From Thecamonas trahens ATCC 50062 (taxonomy: Eukaryota > Apusozoa > Apusomonadida > Apusomonadidae), in NCBI RefSeq assembly GCF_000142905.1, contig NW_013657666.1:493937-557936 (forward strand): DNA of 64,000 nucleotides, in the 5' to 3' direction. Position 1 is the first letter of the stretch; each line of letters opens with the position of its first letter. Below, piece after piece: positions 27,639 through 41,215 of the stretch. Position numbers and translations under genes: made by a program. Below the pieces are notes generated by a model. The model had not been told where the DNA came from. It ran no database searches and worked only from the letters and a program-made list of their open reading frames with translations.

Positions 27639-30600
27639 ATGCTGGGTTCACTAGCGTCCTCGCTCTTCACCCGAGCACTTGGGGAGTACTTTGAATCCCA
27701 CTCACTGGCATCTGTTGGCCTCCGCGACTCTTCTGTCCACTTTACCGATGTGGTCCTCGCACCTGCTGTCATTGACTCGCTCGGCCTGCCTTTGGCGCTC
27801 TTTCACGGCACAGCCAAATCGCTCACCTTTACCGCTCCGCTAAAGAAGCTCAACTCGTCGCCGGCTTCGCTTGTCATGTCAGACATTGCTATTGTTCTCG
27901 TTCCGCCGGGTTGGGATCTTGCTCGCGCCCATGCCGCAAAGATCAGAGCTTTAGAGTCGCTAGAGGCTCGCAAGGCTGCCATCGCCTCGCGCCCGGATTC
28001 GCCTTCATCAGACTCGCCCGCAGCCGCCGCGTCGCCAACTGCCGCCGCCTCCTCATCGGCGCCCGAGACCGAGTCCAAGTCGTCACGCCTCCTCGCCTCT
28101 GTTGTCTCGAACATGTCGCTCGAGCTGAACAATGTCCACGTCCGCATCGAGCTTGATTCCGCTTCCGCAGCCGCCGCACCCGTCGCACTCGGCTTTACCT
28201 GTGAGCGCCTCACTGTCGACACCACCGACGCCGACTTTCAGACCGCCTTTGTCAAGGCCGTCCTTCCCTTTGTCTACCGCTCTGCGGCTCTTGCCGGCTT
28301 CTCCATCTACGCCGGCGTCGTCGCCCCGGCGTCCCTCGTCTCCCGCCATCCCGTTCCTCACTTTGCCAAGCACATGGCTGCCGCCGCTGAGGCCGCGCCA
28401 CGTGATGTTCTCCTCCTCCCTACGTCAGCATCTGCCCGGCTCCAGCAGCCGCGCTCACCAACCGACCTTCTCACCCTCGCCCTCGACCTCGATGCCCTCT
28501 CTGCTTCGGTCTCGCCACACGCCCTCGCGGCGCTCTCCCGCTTGCGCGACGCGCTCCTTGCCCCGCGGGCCCCAGCGCCACACCTCGCCCACCGCCCGCG
28601 CGTCCCCGTCCTCGCAGACCCGCTTGCCTGGTTTCGCTACGCCGCCACCGCCGTCCTCGCTCAGGTCCACGACCGCGCCTCACGTCGCACCCCGCGCTAC
28701 CTCGCCGCCCGCCGCAAGGCGCGTCTCGCTTACATGAATCTTTGGCAGGAGATCCTCACCTCCAAGGATGGCAAGCTCAAGCGCAAGGCCGACGCCGCAG
28801 CTCTCGACACCCTAGAGCACGAGCTCTCCTTTGACGACATCCGCCTCTTCCGCATCATGGCTGAAATATCCCTGGCAAAGTCCAATGCCCTCGCCCTTCG
28901 CTTCCCCAACGCGCCCGCTGCCCTCCGTCTCGCAGGCAAGCGCTCCCGCAAGACCTCAGTTGCCTCCCGCATGATGCGCGTCTTCCGCAAGCCACCGCCT
29001 GCCCCGGCTGTCGCCCCGCCGCCTGCTTCCGGAAAGGCGACCATCTCGCAGCAGCCCAAGTCGCTCGGCTCGCTCGACGACTGGCTCACAGAAGACCAGT
29101 GGGCCGAGTTGTATGCTGCCCTCGCCTGTGACGCTGCGTCTGACCTGACCGAGTCTTCACCGGCATCCACCCCGCGTACATCTGCCACAGCCACGCCCGA
29201 CGACGCCGCCCTATCCACCCGTCTCTCGCTCTCGGTCGGCCTCCTTCGCGTCGCCGTTATCGACGCCGCCGGTTCTCGCCTTGCCACCCTCGCCTCGGGC
29301 GCCCTCTCTACCTCGTACACCTCCACCCTTGGTGGCTCGTTTCACGTAGATGCCGCCCTCTCGCGCCTCAAAGCCTTTGACCACACCCAAACCGACGGCA
29401 AGCGCAAGCTCGTTCTTGGCCCGCGATTTGCCTCTCGCGGCGCAGCTGCAGATACCCCAGACTTTGCTCTCACCTACGCCGGGCATGCGTCCGACAGCGG
29501 GACCGCCTCCGGAGACGTCGCCACCTCGATCGCCATCCGTGCAGCCCCGCTCCTCGCCCATGCCTCGCTCCCGCTCGCCCACGCCGTCACTCACGCCTTT
29601 GCGCATCCGGCAGACACTCGCGCCGCAGACTCGTGGGAGCATCTTTACGCCCGCTACGGTGACTCGTGGCACCTCTTTGCGCGCGAGATCACGGCGCAGC
29701 TCAACCAAGCGCTTGCCCCGGCCTCCTCTCCGCGCGACCTCAGCCTCGACGTCGGCGACTCGCGCCTCGTCTTTGATCTGCCCGGCTCCGGCGAGGCGCT
29801 CGTCCTCGATTTTGGCTCGGTCACCTGCGTCCGCCCATCAACGACATCGGTTTTGCCACCGCCCCCTCCCTGCCTTCCCGCCTCTTGCGCACCGGCAGAT
29901 GGAGAGCCGCCCTCAGGCGCCGCAGTCGAGTCCATGGTCGCTGCATCTGCCTCGGCCTACGACCACTTTGCGCTCGCCCTCTCCGGCGCCACCATCTGGA
30001 TGTCGACCGGCTCGCTCGCGTCGGGGGCGAGACAGCTCCGCCGCCGGACGCGCACATCCTCCTGCCGGCCCTCACGCTCCCATTCACGCTCCACTGGGCT
30101 CGCGCCAAGCCGGACCCGTCTCTCCCAAGCCTCTTCCTGGCCGGCCACTTTACATCGCCCATCACGCTCCACATCTCCGACGCCTCGCTCGGCCAGCTCA
30201 TCCGGCTCGGCACCGCATGGGCAGACGTGGGCTCGGCAGCGCCGCCGCCACCGCCAACTGCGCCGCCGTCGCCGGCCGCGCTCGCCCAAGCTTCGTCTGA
30301 AGCCGAGCTCTTGCCGACCGCTGTCCGCTCACTCTCGTCCGATACTCTTGCACTCCTTGTTCCGTCCACTCTGCTGGCTGCCCGCGTCACCTTCGCATCA
30401 CTTGCTGTCGAGCTTCACTCTGCCCGCGAGGATGCGCCGCCGCTACTTGTCCTCACCGCCAACGGCATCGATCTTCAGCGGACCGGCCGCATGTTCGACA
30501 CCAGGACTTCGGCGAGTCTCACCAGCGGCGTCGCGCTCCACTTTGCCGATCGTCGCAAGCCCGTCATCCATATTTCATCTCTGGCCTACTCTGCCCTCGC

Positions 30601-33600
30601 CGTCTCGCCGCTCTCGCCCCTGCACGCCTCGCCACGCTCCGGCCCGCTTTTCACCAAATCTGTCCACGTCGGTGACATTGCTCTCGACCTGCTACCGCCG
30701 GCTGTCGATGCCGTCCTCCTATGGCTATCGCACGTCGTCGCTGGCTCTGGTCCGCCAGGAAGCTCGGGTCCGCCCCTTGCCCAGGGCTCGCTGTCTGCCA
30801 CCGCCTCGTCCTCGCTAGCCCAGGTTCACGGCAGGTACTCACTCGCCCTCTACGGCGCCGCAATCACCGTCGTCACCGCAGCAGCAGACGATAGGCCACT
30901 GGCGACTGCTTCTGTGCCGGCCTGGCGCATCACCAGCATGACTACCCGTGACTTGTCCGAGCTCCTTGTCGAGCTTGACGACCTGGCTCTTACCGACGCC
31001 ACTACCCCACACGCCCGCTACGCCACCATTCTTGCCGCGCCGGAGCAAGACTCCAAGCTCGTATCTATATCGGTGCACGAGTCGACCACCGCTGCCGTCG
31101 TGGACGTCGCCATTGCCCCACTCGAGCTGATTGTGCTCGGCTCCTCGCTAGCGATGCTGGGCAAGGTTGCCGAGTATGCCGCCACTGCCGGCGCTGAACT
31201 TGCCCTCTGTGCCGACGGCTTTGGACGCGGCCGTCTTGACCGTCTCACCCCATCTGCCCTCGAGGAGTGGTCCGCCCGTCTGCAGGCTCTCGACCTCAGC
31301 TACGCCCTCTCGACCGGCGCCGCAAGGATCGTCGTCCCAGCTGCTGCCGCCGGCCCGCACGTCTTTATCGCTTCCGCCACCCGTATCAAAGCAAGATCTG
31401 GCGCGGTAGGCGCTCCTGGCTTTCAACTCACTGTTGCCGACGCCAGCATCAGTACGGGCCGCCACGGCGCGCTCTCTGGCCTTGCTGACAGGCTCATCGT
31501 CCTACCGGTCGACATTGTGGTCTTGCAGCAGGAGAAGCTCAAGCTGTGGGAGCTGGCCTGGGCCCACTCTGTCACTGCCCAGCTTGGCCCCGACGACATC
31601 GAACTCCTCACAACTCTTCTCACCGCCGAGAGCGGCAACATGCGCGACATCGGGCCGTTGCTCGACCTCGCCTCGCCGACCGCACACCCGCCGGCACCTG
31701 CACTGGAAGCTACTCCTTCTTACCGGGATGGCCCTGTGAGCTTGGCCTTTGAGCTCGCATTGCGGCTTCCAGGCGCATCGCTGCACCTTGCTGACGCTGC
31801 CGGTATCGAGCTTTTCCGCGTCAAAGCTGGCGAGCTGTCCCTAGATCTCTCCCGATACTCGGACGGTCTCGTTTCTGCGAACGCTGCTCTAGCCGCAGCC
31901 TCGCTCGGCGACACCACCACTCCGTCGCATCGCTTGCATCCGGCACACGCCCAGGCTGCCGGTGTGTGTGCTGTCAGAGTGCAACTCACCACAGGCGGGC
32001 CTGACCTCGCGCTCAGCGTAGTGCTCAGCCTCGATGGGCTCACGGTGTACCCACTCCACCCCGTCTGGGAGCAGGTGGCGACGCTGGTGCCGACTAGCAC
32101 GTCGTCGTCGCCGGCTGACTGCCCTGGCTCACCATCGCGCGCCTCACTTCTCGAGGCCATTGAGGCCCGCGCCGCGCGGATGAGCATCAGTGCCACACTC
32201 TGTGATCTACAGCTGCTCTTTCTCGGCCAGCCGGCGTCGCATGTCTCTGACACCGTTGCAGTCCTCCTCGACGTACTCGACACTAGCTACGCGCACAACG
32301 CGCGGCGGGCACAGACAAGTGCGTTTGCTTCGTTCAAGCACTGTCAAGTTGTTCGGTGTGTAGCTGCGGCTGCCAAGCGAAGCACCATCCTTGCGCCCGC
32401 CACGCTCGAGTTGCACCTGGCATCGGCAGGCACAGAGCCGCTTGACCTCGACGTCGACATCTCTGCGCTGAGCATCGACATCTCTGCGCGAGACCTTGTC
32501 CTCGTTCGCGCTATTCTGGAACAATTGCCACCGTCAGATGATGTAGGCGCCATTGCTGTCGAGGAGACACCGGCTCTGACAGGACCAGCGCGGCTCCAGG
32601 CGCAGCTGCGGCGGTCGCTGCATTTGCTGAGCCGACTCGCCCGCGGGCGCGCGGGAAGCGAGCAGCTGTCGGTGACTGCCAAGGCGATACAGGTCCTTGT
32701 GGTCGATGATCGAGGGGAATGTCTTGCGACGCCAGTCGGTCGAAGCGGGCTCTCCGCCGTCGAGCTGCAGCTGGCTGGCTGGAGCGATGATGCGACTGCA
32801 AACGGTGTCGTCACTTTTGAGCTCAGCGCCGATGTGTACAACACCGAGACGGTGGCGTGGGAGCCACTCGTCGAACCCTGGACTGCGTTTGCCAAGCTCG
32901 TGACGGGATGCGTCGTCGAGGCCGGCTCGACCCGGTGCCTCAACATCAACGCCACCCCACGCGCTGTCGGTGTACTCCTGTCCGGAGTGGCACTGATCGA
33001 GGCCCGGTCAGCGGGCGGCCGCAAGGTGGGATGGGCGGCAGCAGCGGCGGCCGCTGCCGCGGCCGATGTCGACTCGCCGTCGCTCAATGCCATGCCATAT
33101 CGGTTGGTTAACGAGACTGGCGAGCCGCTCACGCTCTCGTACGCCATCGATGCCGAGGAGTCGCTACCGGTGGAGACGACTTCAGTTCGCCGCGGCGATG
33201 TGGTCGGCTTTGCGCTGGAGACACCCGGCCGGGCCGCGCGGCGCGACGGCGACGCGCACCACGACGTCCACATTCAAATCCGCGGCTACCAGCCGGGTAT
33301 CCATGTCGACGTCGACGCAGTCGGCGCGGCAGCCTACGCTGTGGTGTGCACCGAGACCGGCGCTGCACGACAGGTTGTTGTCGCAGTTGCCATGGCTCAT
33401 CGGTGCAAGGTTCTCCGCATCGGCTCGGGCCTCGCGGTTGCCAATAACTGCACCGAGCCGCTAGCGATTCGCGAGGCTGGCACTGAGGGTGACGGGTGGC
33501 AGTTGCCGGCTGGTGACCGCATCCCAATCCCACTCGCTGCGGCACAGTCGGCGTTTGAGGTGGCACTCCCGCATTGCGCGTGGTCGACCTCGGTCATCGA

Positions 33601-36600
33601 TGCGCGGTCGGCAAGCTCGCCCAGGACTGTGGTCTGCCACAAGGCAAGCGGCAAAGGGCACGCTGTGTTGACCGCCACCGCCAAGACTGAGCATCTGGAC
33701 TCGCTCGGCGCGTACCTCCTTGTCCTCCGCCCGCCACTCACCCTTATCAACGCGCTTCCGGTTCCGATGAACATTCGTGTGAGCAAAGGCAAGCGCGTGG
33801 TGTTTGAGAGCGGCATGCGGTGTGGCGAGAGCCTCCCGATCCATATCGACTATGCGGGACCAGAGAGCGTCAATCTCTCGGTCTGCCCCAAGCTGTTTGG
33901 CTGGTCGGCAGCAACTCCGCTGACGACGTCGCGGATTGTGGTCCGCGACCTGGCAGGCGCCGAGCTGCGGCTTGGCCTCCACTGCGAAGGCGAACAGGCG
34001 TTCACACTTTACGCTCCGTACTGGATGGTCAACGCCACGCGGGAGCCGCTGGTGTTCCGGCAGGCAGAGACCGTGCTGGCGCGCGACGCCAAGTCGGCCG
34101 GCCAGCACGCGCCGCGTTCGGCGATGAGCGCGCCATCACCGGTCATGTTCTCGCTCGTCCACATGGCGATGGGGAGGACAGCCCAGGTAGGCATGGCTGT
34201 GAGCGCGCGGCGGCGCGAGATGGCATGGTCAAAGCCGTTTGGCATCGACAGCGTCGGGACAACCGGGTCGGTCACAGTTGTGGCCGGCGCGCTCGCACTT
34301 GAGCTCGGGCTGGACATCAAGCTAGGACCAGGCGTGTTTCAACTCACAAAGGTGGTGACTGTCAGCTACCGAGTCGTGGTCCGCAACACACTCGAGGTCC
34401 CGATCCGGCTCCGACTCTCGACCGACCAGACAAGCAAGTCGGGAAAGGACGCCCGGATGAAACTTGAGCCCGGCGAGGCGCGGCACGTGGTGTGGCCGAT
34501 CGGCAGCGCCAGCTCGCGTCGGATGGCGATGCGGCCGCGAGGTACTGGCCATGGCTGGTCGACCGAGTTTGCGGTTGACTCCATCGGTGAGTTTGCGCTC
34601 AAGTGCACCGGCGACGGTGTGTCCATGTTCCTCTCGTGGATCCATGTGGCGCTCTCAGCGGCGACGCTGATTGTGACGATGGCGCCCGCGGCCGGCGCAC
34701 CGCCGTTTGTGGTGAGCAACGAGACACCGTTTGCAGTCTCGCTCCGCCAACTTCCAGACGGCGTGCCGGAGGTCTTTGAGCCGTGGTGCATGGCCGCGCC
34801 ATACGCGTGGGATGCGCCCCAAGGCGCGCTTCTCGCCGAGCTCGCGGTCGACGATCCGACTGCTACCGGCGCGGTCCGACTTGCACTCGCTGAAATCGGA
34901 AGCCACCACTCACATCTAGTGCTGGAGCCATCGGGCGCAGTTGTGAAGGTCAAGGTGGCGACGTCCGGGCGGACACTGCTGGTCGAGCTCTCTCCCGCCG
35001 ACGATGGCGATGAGGAGAGCGAGGGCGATGATGTCGGCGAAGACGGAGCCGAAGCCAAAGTCGGCGCCGATCGAGCGGTGTTTATCTCATTGGCGAGGCT
35101 TGCCCTCTCTCTTGTCTGTCGCCAAGGCGTGGACTCGACGGGCTCGGTGCGCGAGGTGGCACTTTTGACCGCCGAGGGTGTGTTTGCCGAAGTCAGCGTC
35201 GACGGCAGCGACCGCACGCTGTACGAACTGGCACTGCGAGAGGTCCAGATTGACAACCAGCTGCTAGACGCACAGTATCCTGTGATGTTGGCATTTGATC
35301 GGGCGCCGAACGACGACGGCGGGCGTGGAGCGTGGAAGACCAAGCCGGCAGTCCACGTCACAGCGGTGGAGCGGAGCTCGCCAGACGAAGCCGTTGTGGT
35401 CTTTGAGCATTTGGAGGTGCTTGTGCAAGCGATGCGACTCGAGCTCGACGAGGCCGCGCTGTTTGCCATCCTCGACTACATGTTCCAGTGCGCGGAGGCT
35501 TTGCCAGACGCTGCGAGTGGAGCAATGCAAGAGCGCGACGACGGCGCTGGCGCGTCGCACACCGAGGCGCTGTGCGCGCTGGAGGGTCTGTCCACCAGCG
35601 AGTTTGTAGATGCCGCCGGCCACTCGAGTGTGGTGGGGGCACTTGCGCGCGAGATTGTGCCACGGTCGCAGGTGGCGCGCAAGGGCTGTGGCAGGCAGAG
35701 CCATGACGTGCTCGCCGGGACAATGGTGTACTTTAAGGTCCTGTTCCTCTCGCCGATCTCAGTGATGCTGACCTACACCGGCAGCGGCAGCGGAGCCGGG
35801 GCACAGTACGGACAGAGCTCACAGATCTCGCGGGCGCTGGTCTCACTCGGCGTAACGATGGTCGAGGTGGAGCAAGTGGCGATTGCGCTCAACGCACTGG
35901 TTCTGGAACATGTATTCACCTCACAAGACCTCGCCGGTTGTGTGGGCCAGCACTACAGCTCGCAGTTGTACTACCAGCTGTACAAGGTCGTGGGCTCGTT
36001 TGCGGTCCTTGGCGATCCGGCTACGCTGCTCGGCGGGCTTGGCTCGGGGGTGCGCGACTTTTTCTTTGAGCCTGCGCGCGGACTCATCCGATCGCCGGCC
36101 GAGTTTGCCCGGGGTCTGGGCGCCGGCTCTGCGTCGCTTGTCAAGAACGTTGTGTATGGCGTGTTCAACACAACGTCCAAGGTGACTGGAGCGGTCGGCT
36201 CCGGCCTCGGCATGCTCTCGCTCGACGACGAGTGGCGGCGGAATCGCGAGCGATCACAGCGGGCGCGGCCGGCGCACGTGGTGGCCGGCCTGACGTCGGG
36301 CGTTCGCGACATGTCGCGCGGCGTGGCGTCGGGCATTGCCGGTCTGGTGGTCCACCCGGTGCAGGGTGCACGGAGCGGTGGCGCACTCGGCCTGCTTCGT
36401 GGGCTGGGCAAGGGCGTGGTCGGCGCAGCGGTCAAGCCGGTGACCGGCGTGCTTGACCTTGCAGCGCAGACCTCTCGAGGGATCAAGAACACAACGCGGC
36501 TGCTTGAGCGGTCTGTGACGCGCAAGCGGCGACCGCGGCTGGTAGGCATCGACAATGTGGTTCATCGGTACAATGTCGAGGGTGCACGAGTGCAGCTCCT

Positions 36601-36958
36601 GCTCCATCAACTTGCTCCTGGTGATCGGTATGCGTTCCACGTCCTCATTCGAATTGCCAGCACAAGCAGCGCCGGCGACGGCGAGACGGTTGCCGACGAT
36701 GCATACTACTGGCTCCTCGCTTCGGAGCACTGGGTCTTTCTCCTCCATCTCCGACGGAACAGGCGACGTAAGCTGCAGAGCAAGGTGGTGTGGCGGATGG
36801 CGGTGGCTAAGCTTGGATCGGTCGACGTTGACGATGACGGCGTCTCGTTGGTGGCGCGGTCGGGCAAGGTCCAGCGCGTGGCGTTGCCCGACGAAGCGCA
36901 GCGGGCGTCGGTGGTGTCGCGGCTGGTGCGTCTGGTGCCTGTGCGCGGTCTGGCGTAG
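27639..36958 (+). CDS. VPS13: VPS13-family bridge-like lipid transfer protein
   Basis: About 3106 residues if one frame break is bridged. VPS13 proteins form a long hydrophobic groove that moves phospholipids in bulk between organelles at contact sites. The start MLGSLASSLFTRALGEYFES is the chorein N-terminus. The middle holds the VAB/SHR-binding repeats, for example LINALPVPMNIRV, ESLPIHIDYAGPE and YAPYWMVNATREPL. The C-terminal ATG2-like region is clear: FFFEPARGLIRSPAEFARGL, GSASLVKNVVYGVFNTTSK, DEWRRNRERS, GLLRGLGKGVVGAAVKPVTG. A final PH-like domain follows (about 2960-3100). The frame changes at G5 in 30023-30027; one more G would join FALALSGATIWMSTGSLASG to ETAPPPDAHILLPALTLPF. A sequencing undercall is the simplest cause. 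It ends 49 bases from the convergent coiled-coil gene. Confidence 0.93.
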
Positions 36959-37007
36959 CAATGAAACACAGCTCAACCGGGGGTACTACGTATACTACAA
37001 CACAAGT

Positions 37008-40000
37008 TTACATGCGCGAGAGGTCATCACAGGTCTGTAGCAGGCGATCGAGCTCTTCAAAGACCGACTGGCGCTGGCCATCGAGAACGGAGAGCTCAGC
37101 GTTGCGGGCGTCTAGCTCCTCAAGGACCATCGAGTTCTGGGCAGCCAGAGCCTGTGACTCTGCGAGGATCTGTGAGCGCGAATGGCCGGCGAGCTCGACG
37201 GAAGACCGGGCCTCGCGGAGTCAGAGAGGATGGCGTCGTTGTCGGCCGAGGTCTGGGTGAGAGCGGAGCGCGAGGAGGCGGCGGCTAGGGTGAGGTCGGC
37301 GACGACGGTCTTGGACTCTGCGAGCTGCTTGGAGAGGCGGTCGACAGCGTCGTTCGCCTGGGTCAGGTTGTATGACGCCGACTCGGCAGCAATGGAGAGC
37401 GAAGAGAGAAGGCGCTGGATGCCGCCTGTGCGGAGCGCGAGCTCGGCCTGTGCCGGCACTGGGTCAGGCAGAACGGCGTCTGGAGCGAGGAGGGCGAGGA
37501 CGCGTGGGAGCGCGGCCTCGGTTGCCTCGACGGCGAGGAGAGCGGCACCTGCCTGAGCCTCAGCGGCTCGGGTGCGCTCCTGGGCATCGTGGAGCGAGGA
37601 GACGAGGCCCATCTTTTCGGACGAGAGCGTGTCTGCCCAGCGGGTGAGGCGCTCGACCTCGGCCTCGAGCTCGGGAACACGAGCGGCGGTTGCTTGTGTG
37701 TCTGCGAGCATCTCCTGCAGCGAGGCGATGCGATCGTTGGCAGCGTCAAGGAGCGAGGAGTGTGCCGAGGCCGAGGCCGAGGTCGAGGCCGCAGTTCTCG
37801 GCGAGGGCGAGGGCGGGCGGGCGACGCGGCGCTCGAGTGACTCGACGCGGGCCTTCCAGGCGTCAGCAGCCGGCGAGTCGGGCGGGTGCGAAGGGGCGGC
37901 CCGGAGCGCGTTGCGGAGAGCGGTGCAGTCGGCCTGGAGCGCGGCAAGCTCCGCGTCCTTTGCGGCGGCGGCATCGTCTGCAGAGGCAAGACGGGCGCGG
38001 AGGAGGGCATGCTTCTTGGTGAGAGCGGCGAGCTCGGCGTGGACGTCATCGAGAGCAGTGGCAGGGACAGAGGGCCGCGCCGCCGAGCTGGCACGGAGAG
38101 CGGCGAGCTCAGCCTCGGCCGAGGTAGCGCGCATGATGGCCGACTCTAGCTGTGTGCGGAGCGGCGAGAGGTCGGCGACCTGTGACGAGAGCGAGGATTG
38201 CCCGGCTTCGGCGACCGAGAGCGCGGCTTCTGCGCGGGCAAGCGCGGCGTGTGCCGAGGCTGCATCGGCGGCCTTTGCGGCAGCGTCGGCCTTTGCGGCA
38301 TCGAGCTCTGCGCGTAGCGAGGCAGCATCGTCCTTTGCGGCGCGGAGGGCGGCGGTGGCGAGGGCAACCTCATTTTTCTCGGCAGCCAGCGCCGACTGCT
38401 CTGCGCGAAGATCGGCTGAAAGCTGAGCATTGAGGGCACCGAGCTTGGTCTTGTCGTCCTCCACGGAGGCAAGGGAGTGCTTGGCAGCGGCAAGGTCGGC
38501 ACGGATGGTGGCGAGGTCCCGCTCGTGGGCGGCGGTGGCGGCAACGGCGGCGGCGGCGGCGGCCTCTAGCTGGGCGTTGGCGTCGAGTGCGTCCTCGAGG
38601 GCAGCAGCGGCCGACTTGCGCTCAGCAAGGAGGTGCGCGACTCGTGAAGAGGCGGCGGCCTGGGCCGTGTGGGCGGTGGCGAGCTGCGACTTGAGGGTGT
38701 GGACGGCGTCATCCATGGGTGAAGCGAGCTGGAGGCACTGCGACTCGAGCGTGGTGAGGGCGGCGAGGGCGGCGGCGAGCTGGTCGTTGGAGGCTTCCAG
38801 CTGGTCGCGGAGGTCATCGTTGGCGGCGGATGCGGCGGCGGCGCGGACTGCGGCCGCATCTGCGGCGCCCTGTAGCGCGGTGGTGCGGTCCTTGAACTCG
38901 GCGGTGGCGTCGTCGAGCACCGAGGTGAGCTGGGCGGAGAGGTCTGCGATCTTTGCGTCTGCGGCGGCGACGGCGTCTGCGGCAGCGGCATCGCGGGCGG
39001 CGGCGGTCTCTTGGGCTTCGGCGAGCTGGAGCTTGGTGGCGGAGAGCTCGTTCTTGATGGACGAGTAGAGGAGCTCAAGCGAGTGGTTGGCCTTCTCCAG
39101 CTCAAGGATGGCAAGCTCACGCTTTGCGGCGTCCGAGTCGAGGGCAGCGATGCGAGCGTCCGCGACGGCAAGCGCTTCGTTTGCGGCGGCAAGATCCTTG
39201 GCGCGGGAGTCGAGCGCGGCTTGGAGCGGACCGTACATGCGCTTCATCTCTGCAGCATCGGCCACAAGGACAGCGTCGCGGTCTGCGGCGGAGCGGGCGG
39301 CCGAGGCGACAGCATCGGCGTCACCGAGCTCGGCTTCAAGGTGGGCGAGTCGGGTCCTTGCGGCCTTGAGCTCTGCAACGAGCGAGTCGTTGGCAGCTCT
39401 GGACTCTTTGAGGGCTGCCGAGACCTTGCGTTTGCCACCGGCATACTTGCGGGCGATGGCGATGACCGAGGCGAGCTCTTCGCGGAGCGAGGCGAGCTCG
39501 GCCTGGCTGGACTCGAGCTGCGCGACAGCGTCGGCGTGGGCGGTGCCGAGCTGAGCGAGCTGCTGGGTGGTCTCTGCCAGCTCAGCCGAGAGGATAGAGG
39601 TTAGTTCGGTACCCGACGCAGTCTCCTCAGCGAGCTCAGCCTGGAGCTGGACCTGGGAAGCGTTGAGCTCGTCGAGCGCCTCCTCGGCGGCCCCGAGCTC
39701 GTGGCGGATGTAAGAGTTCCAGGATGCGGTAGCGGTCGAGAGCTTGAGAGCGAGCTCCGCCGACTCGGCGCGGGCCTGGGCAAGCTCGGCCTGCGAGTCT
39801 TTGAGCAGAGCGCGGAGCTCGGCAACGACGACATGGTCTGGTGTGGACGGTGCTTGCGCTTGCGCCTGCGGCGGTGGCGGCACAGTAGGCGAGTCTGCGG
39901 CGGCCGTGCCGGCGGCGGTTGCAGCGTTGACGCTGGCGGTGGCGTAAGCGAGCTTGACCCGCTCAGTCTCGAGGACCTGGCGCTCCTTGAAGAGATCAGC

Positions 40001-40822
40001 CTCCGTAGCGGCGAGCTTTGCCTGGAGCTCCTCGTTTGCGGACCACGCCCTTGCCAGCTGCTTGCGCAGGCGATGAAGAGTGGCCTCGTCAGCGACGACA
40101 CCAGGCGCGGCAGACTCACGGAGCTTGGAGAGTCTCAAAGACGCCGCAGGGCCGACATCTTGCGCATCCTGAGGCAAAGCAGCAAGCTCATCCGAGCGGA
40201 GCGAAGCGGAGACACTCACTGCCACAGGAATGTCGATATGATGCTTGCGAAGGAGGCTCTCCAGCAAGTCGATCTTCTCATTGAGCGCATTGACGATGCC
40301 GACACCACCATCAAGACCACTGCTGTGGCCTGACATAACCGTCTCTGCATTTGGCGAAGCACTATTTCCAGCCGCGGTCGCTGCTGTAGCCTTTGCCGTT
40401 GTTGTTGTTGATGATGACGTTGTTGATGAGGACATGATCAAGTTGTTGTGATTCTCTTTGATCAGCTTCTCGTTCTCCAAAACCAACCGTTGATTCTCTG
40501 CCGAGAGCCTTGCATTCTCTTCCTCCAACTCTGCATTCTGAGCCTCCAACAGAGCCACTCTTCCCGCATAACCATCTCTGGCAGACAATGCCACACGAAG
40601 CTGTCGTTTGACAACCTCACAATCATGATTATGACAATCACCACCAATACCAGAGCCATTTCCAGAGCCATTTCCGGAGCCATTGCCAGAGCCAGAGCCA
40701 GGGCCATTGCCAGAGCCATTGCCAGAGCCAAAGCCATTGCCAGAGCCACCGGTGCTTGCTTTGCCAATGGCCATACGGGAAGATGAAGTCGACGCAAGTC
40801 GTTCCAGGACAGACGCCGACAT
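37008..40822 (-). CDS. Large coiled-coil protein (about 1271 residues), function unknown
   Basis: Starts MSASVLERLAS at 40822. The longer open frame upstream is proline/histidine repeat translation and is excluded. Residues about 25-60 are a Gly/Ser/Asn repeat coded by short tandem units. From about 70 to the end nearly all is heptad-patterned helix rich in Ala, Glu, Leu, Lys and Gln, with Ser/Pro breaks near 270, 320 and 1010. No motor, kinase or membrane segment is visible. The frame breaks at about 37217: a missing base next to GG (CC on the coding strand) would join DNDAILSDS to EARSSVELAGHSRSQI and carry the coiled coil to a stop at 37008; otherwise it ends at 37112 in an Arg/Ser-rich shadow. 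Candidates are golgins, basal-body or cytoskeletal scaffolds. Nothing decides among them. Confidence 0.82.
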
Positions 40823-41215
40823 GCCCTCTCCCCTTAGAGTACGTCTATATGTGTGTGTGTCTCTCTGTGTGTGTATGTGTATGTAGAGAGTTGGTGGTGG
40901 TGGTGGTAATGGTGGTGATGTGTGTGTGAGGGGAGGGAGGGGGGGAGTGGTGGGGTGGTGACGGTTGGCGCGCACTGTGGTCGGTGGCCACTCGGCGGAT
41001 TTGGCGCGTCGGGTGGCGACTCGTCGGTTTGGTGTGATTTCAATCCGTGTGTATGTGTGTGTGTGTGTGGGGGGGGGATACTTATGATGGCTGCGATGTG
41101 GTGGTCGCTGCCTTCCTCTTTCTCTTTGTCTTAGTCTCTTTGTCTCGGGTTGAACATATCATCTTCTTCTCTCTCTTGTTGCTGCATTTTTGTCTGTTTA
41201 CACTCGCGGGTGGTA
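40823..41215. other. Spacer between two coiled-coil genes
   Basis: 393 bases with TG/GGT repeats (about 40845-40930 and 41045-41075) and a CT/TTG-rich part near 41110-41205. It should hold the 3' end of the upstream minus-strand gene and the promoter of the downstream one. I see no coding exon. Confidence 0.5.

Noticed and set aside
30018-30035. Programmed -1 frameshifting in VPS13
   Set aside because: No convincing slippery heptamer or downstream structure is visible, and five other genes show the same kind of one-base break. Sequencing error is simpler.
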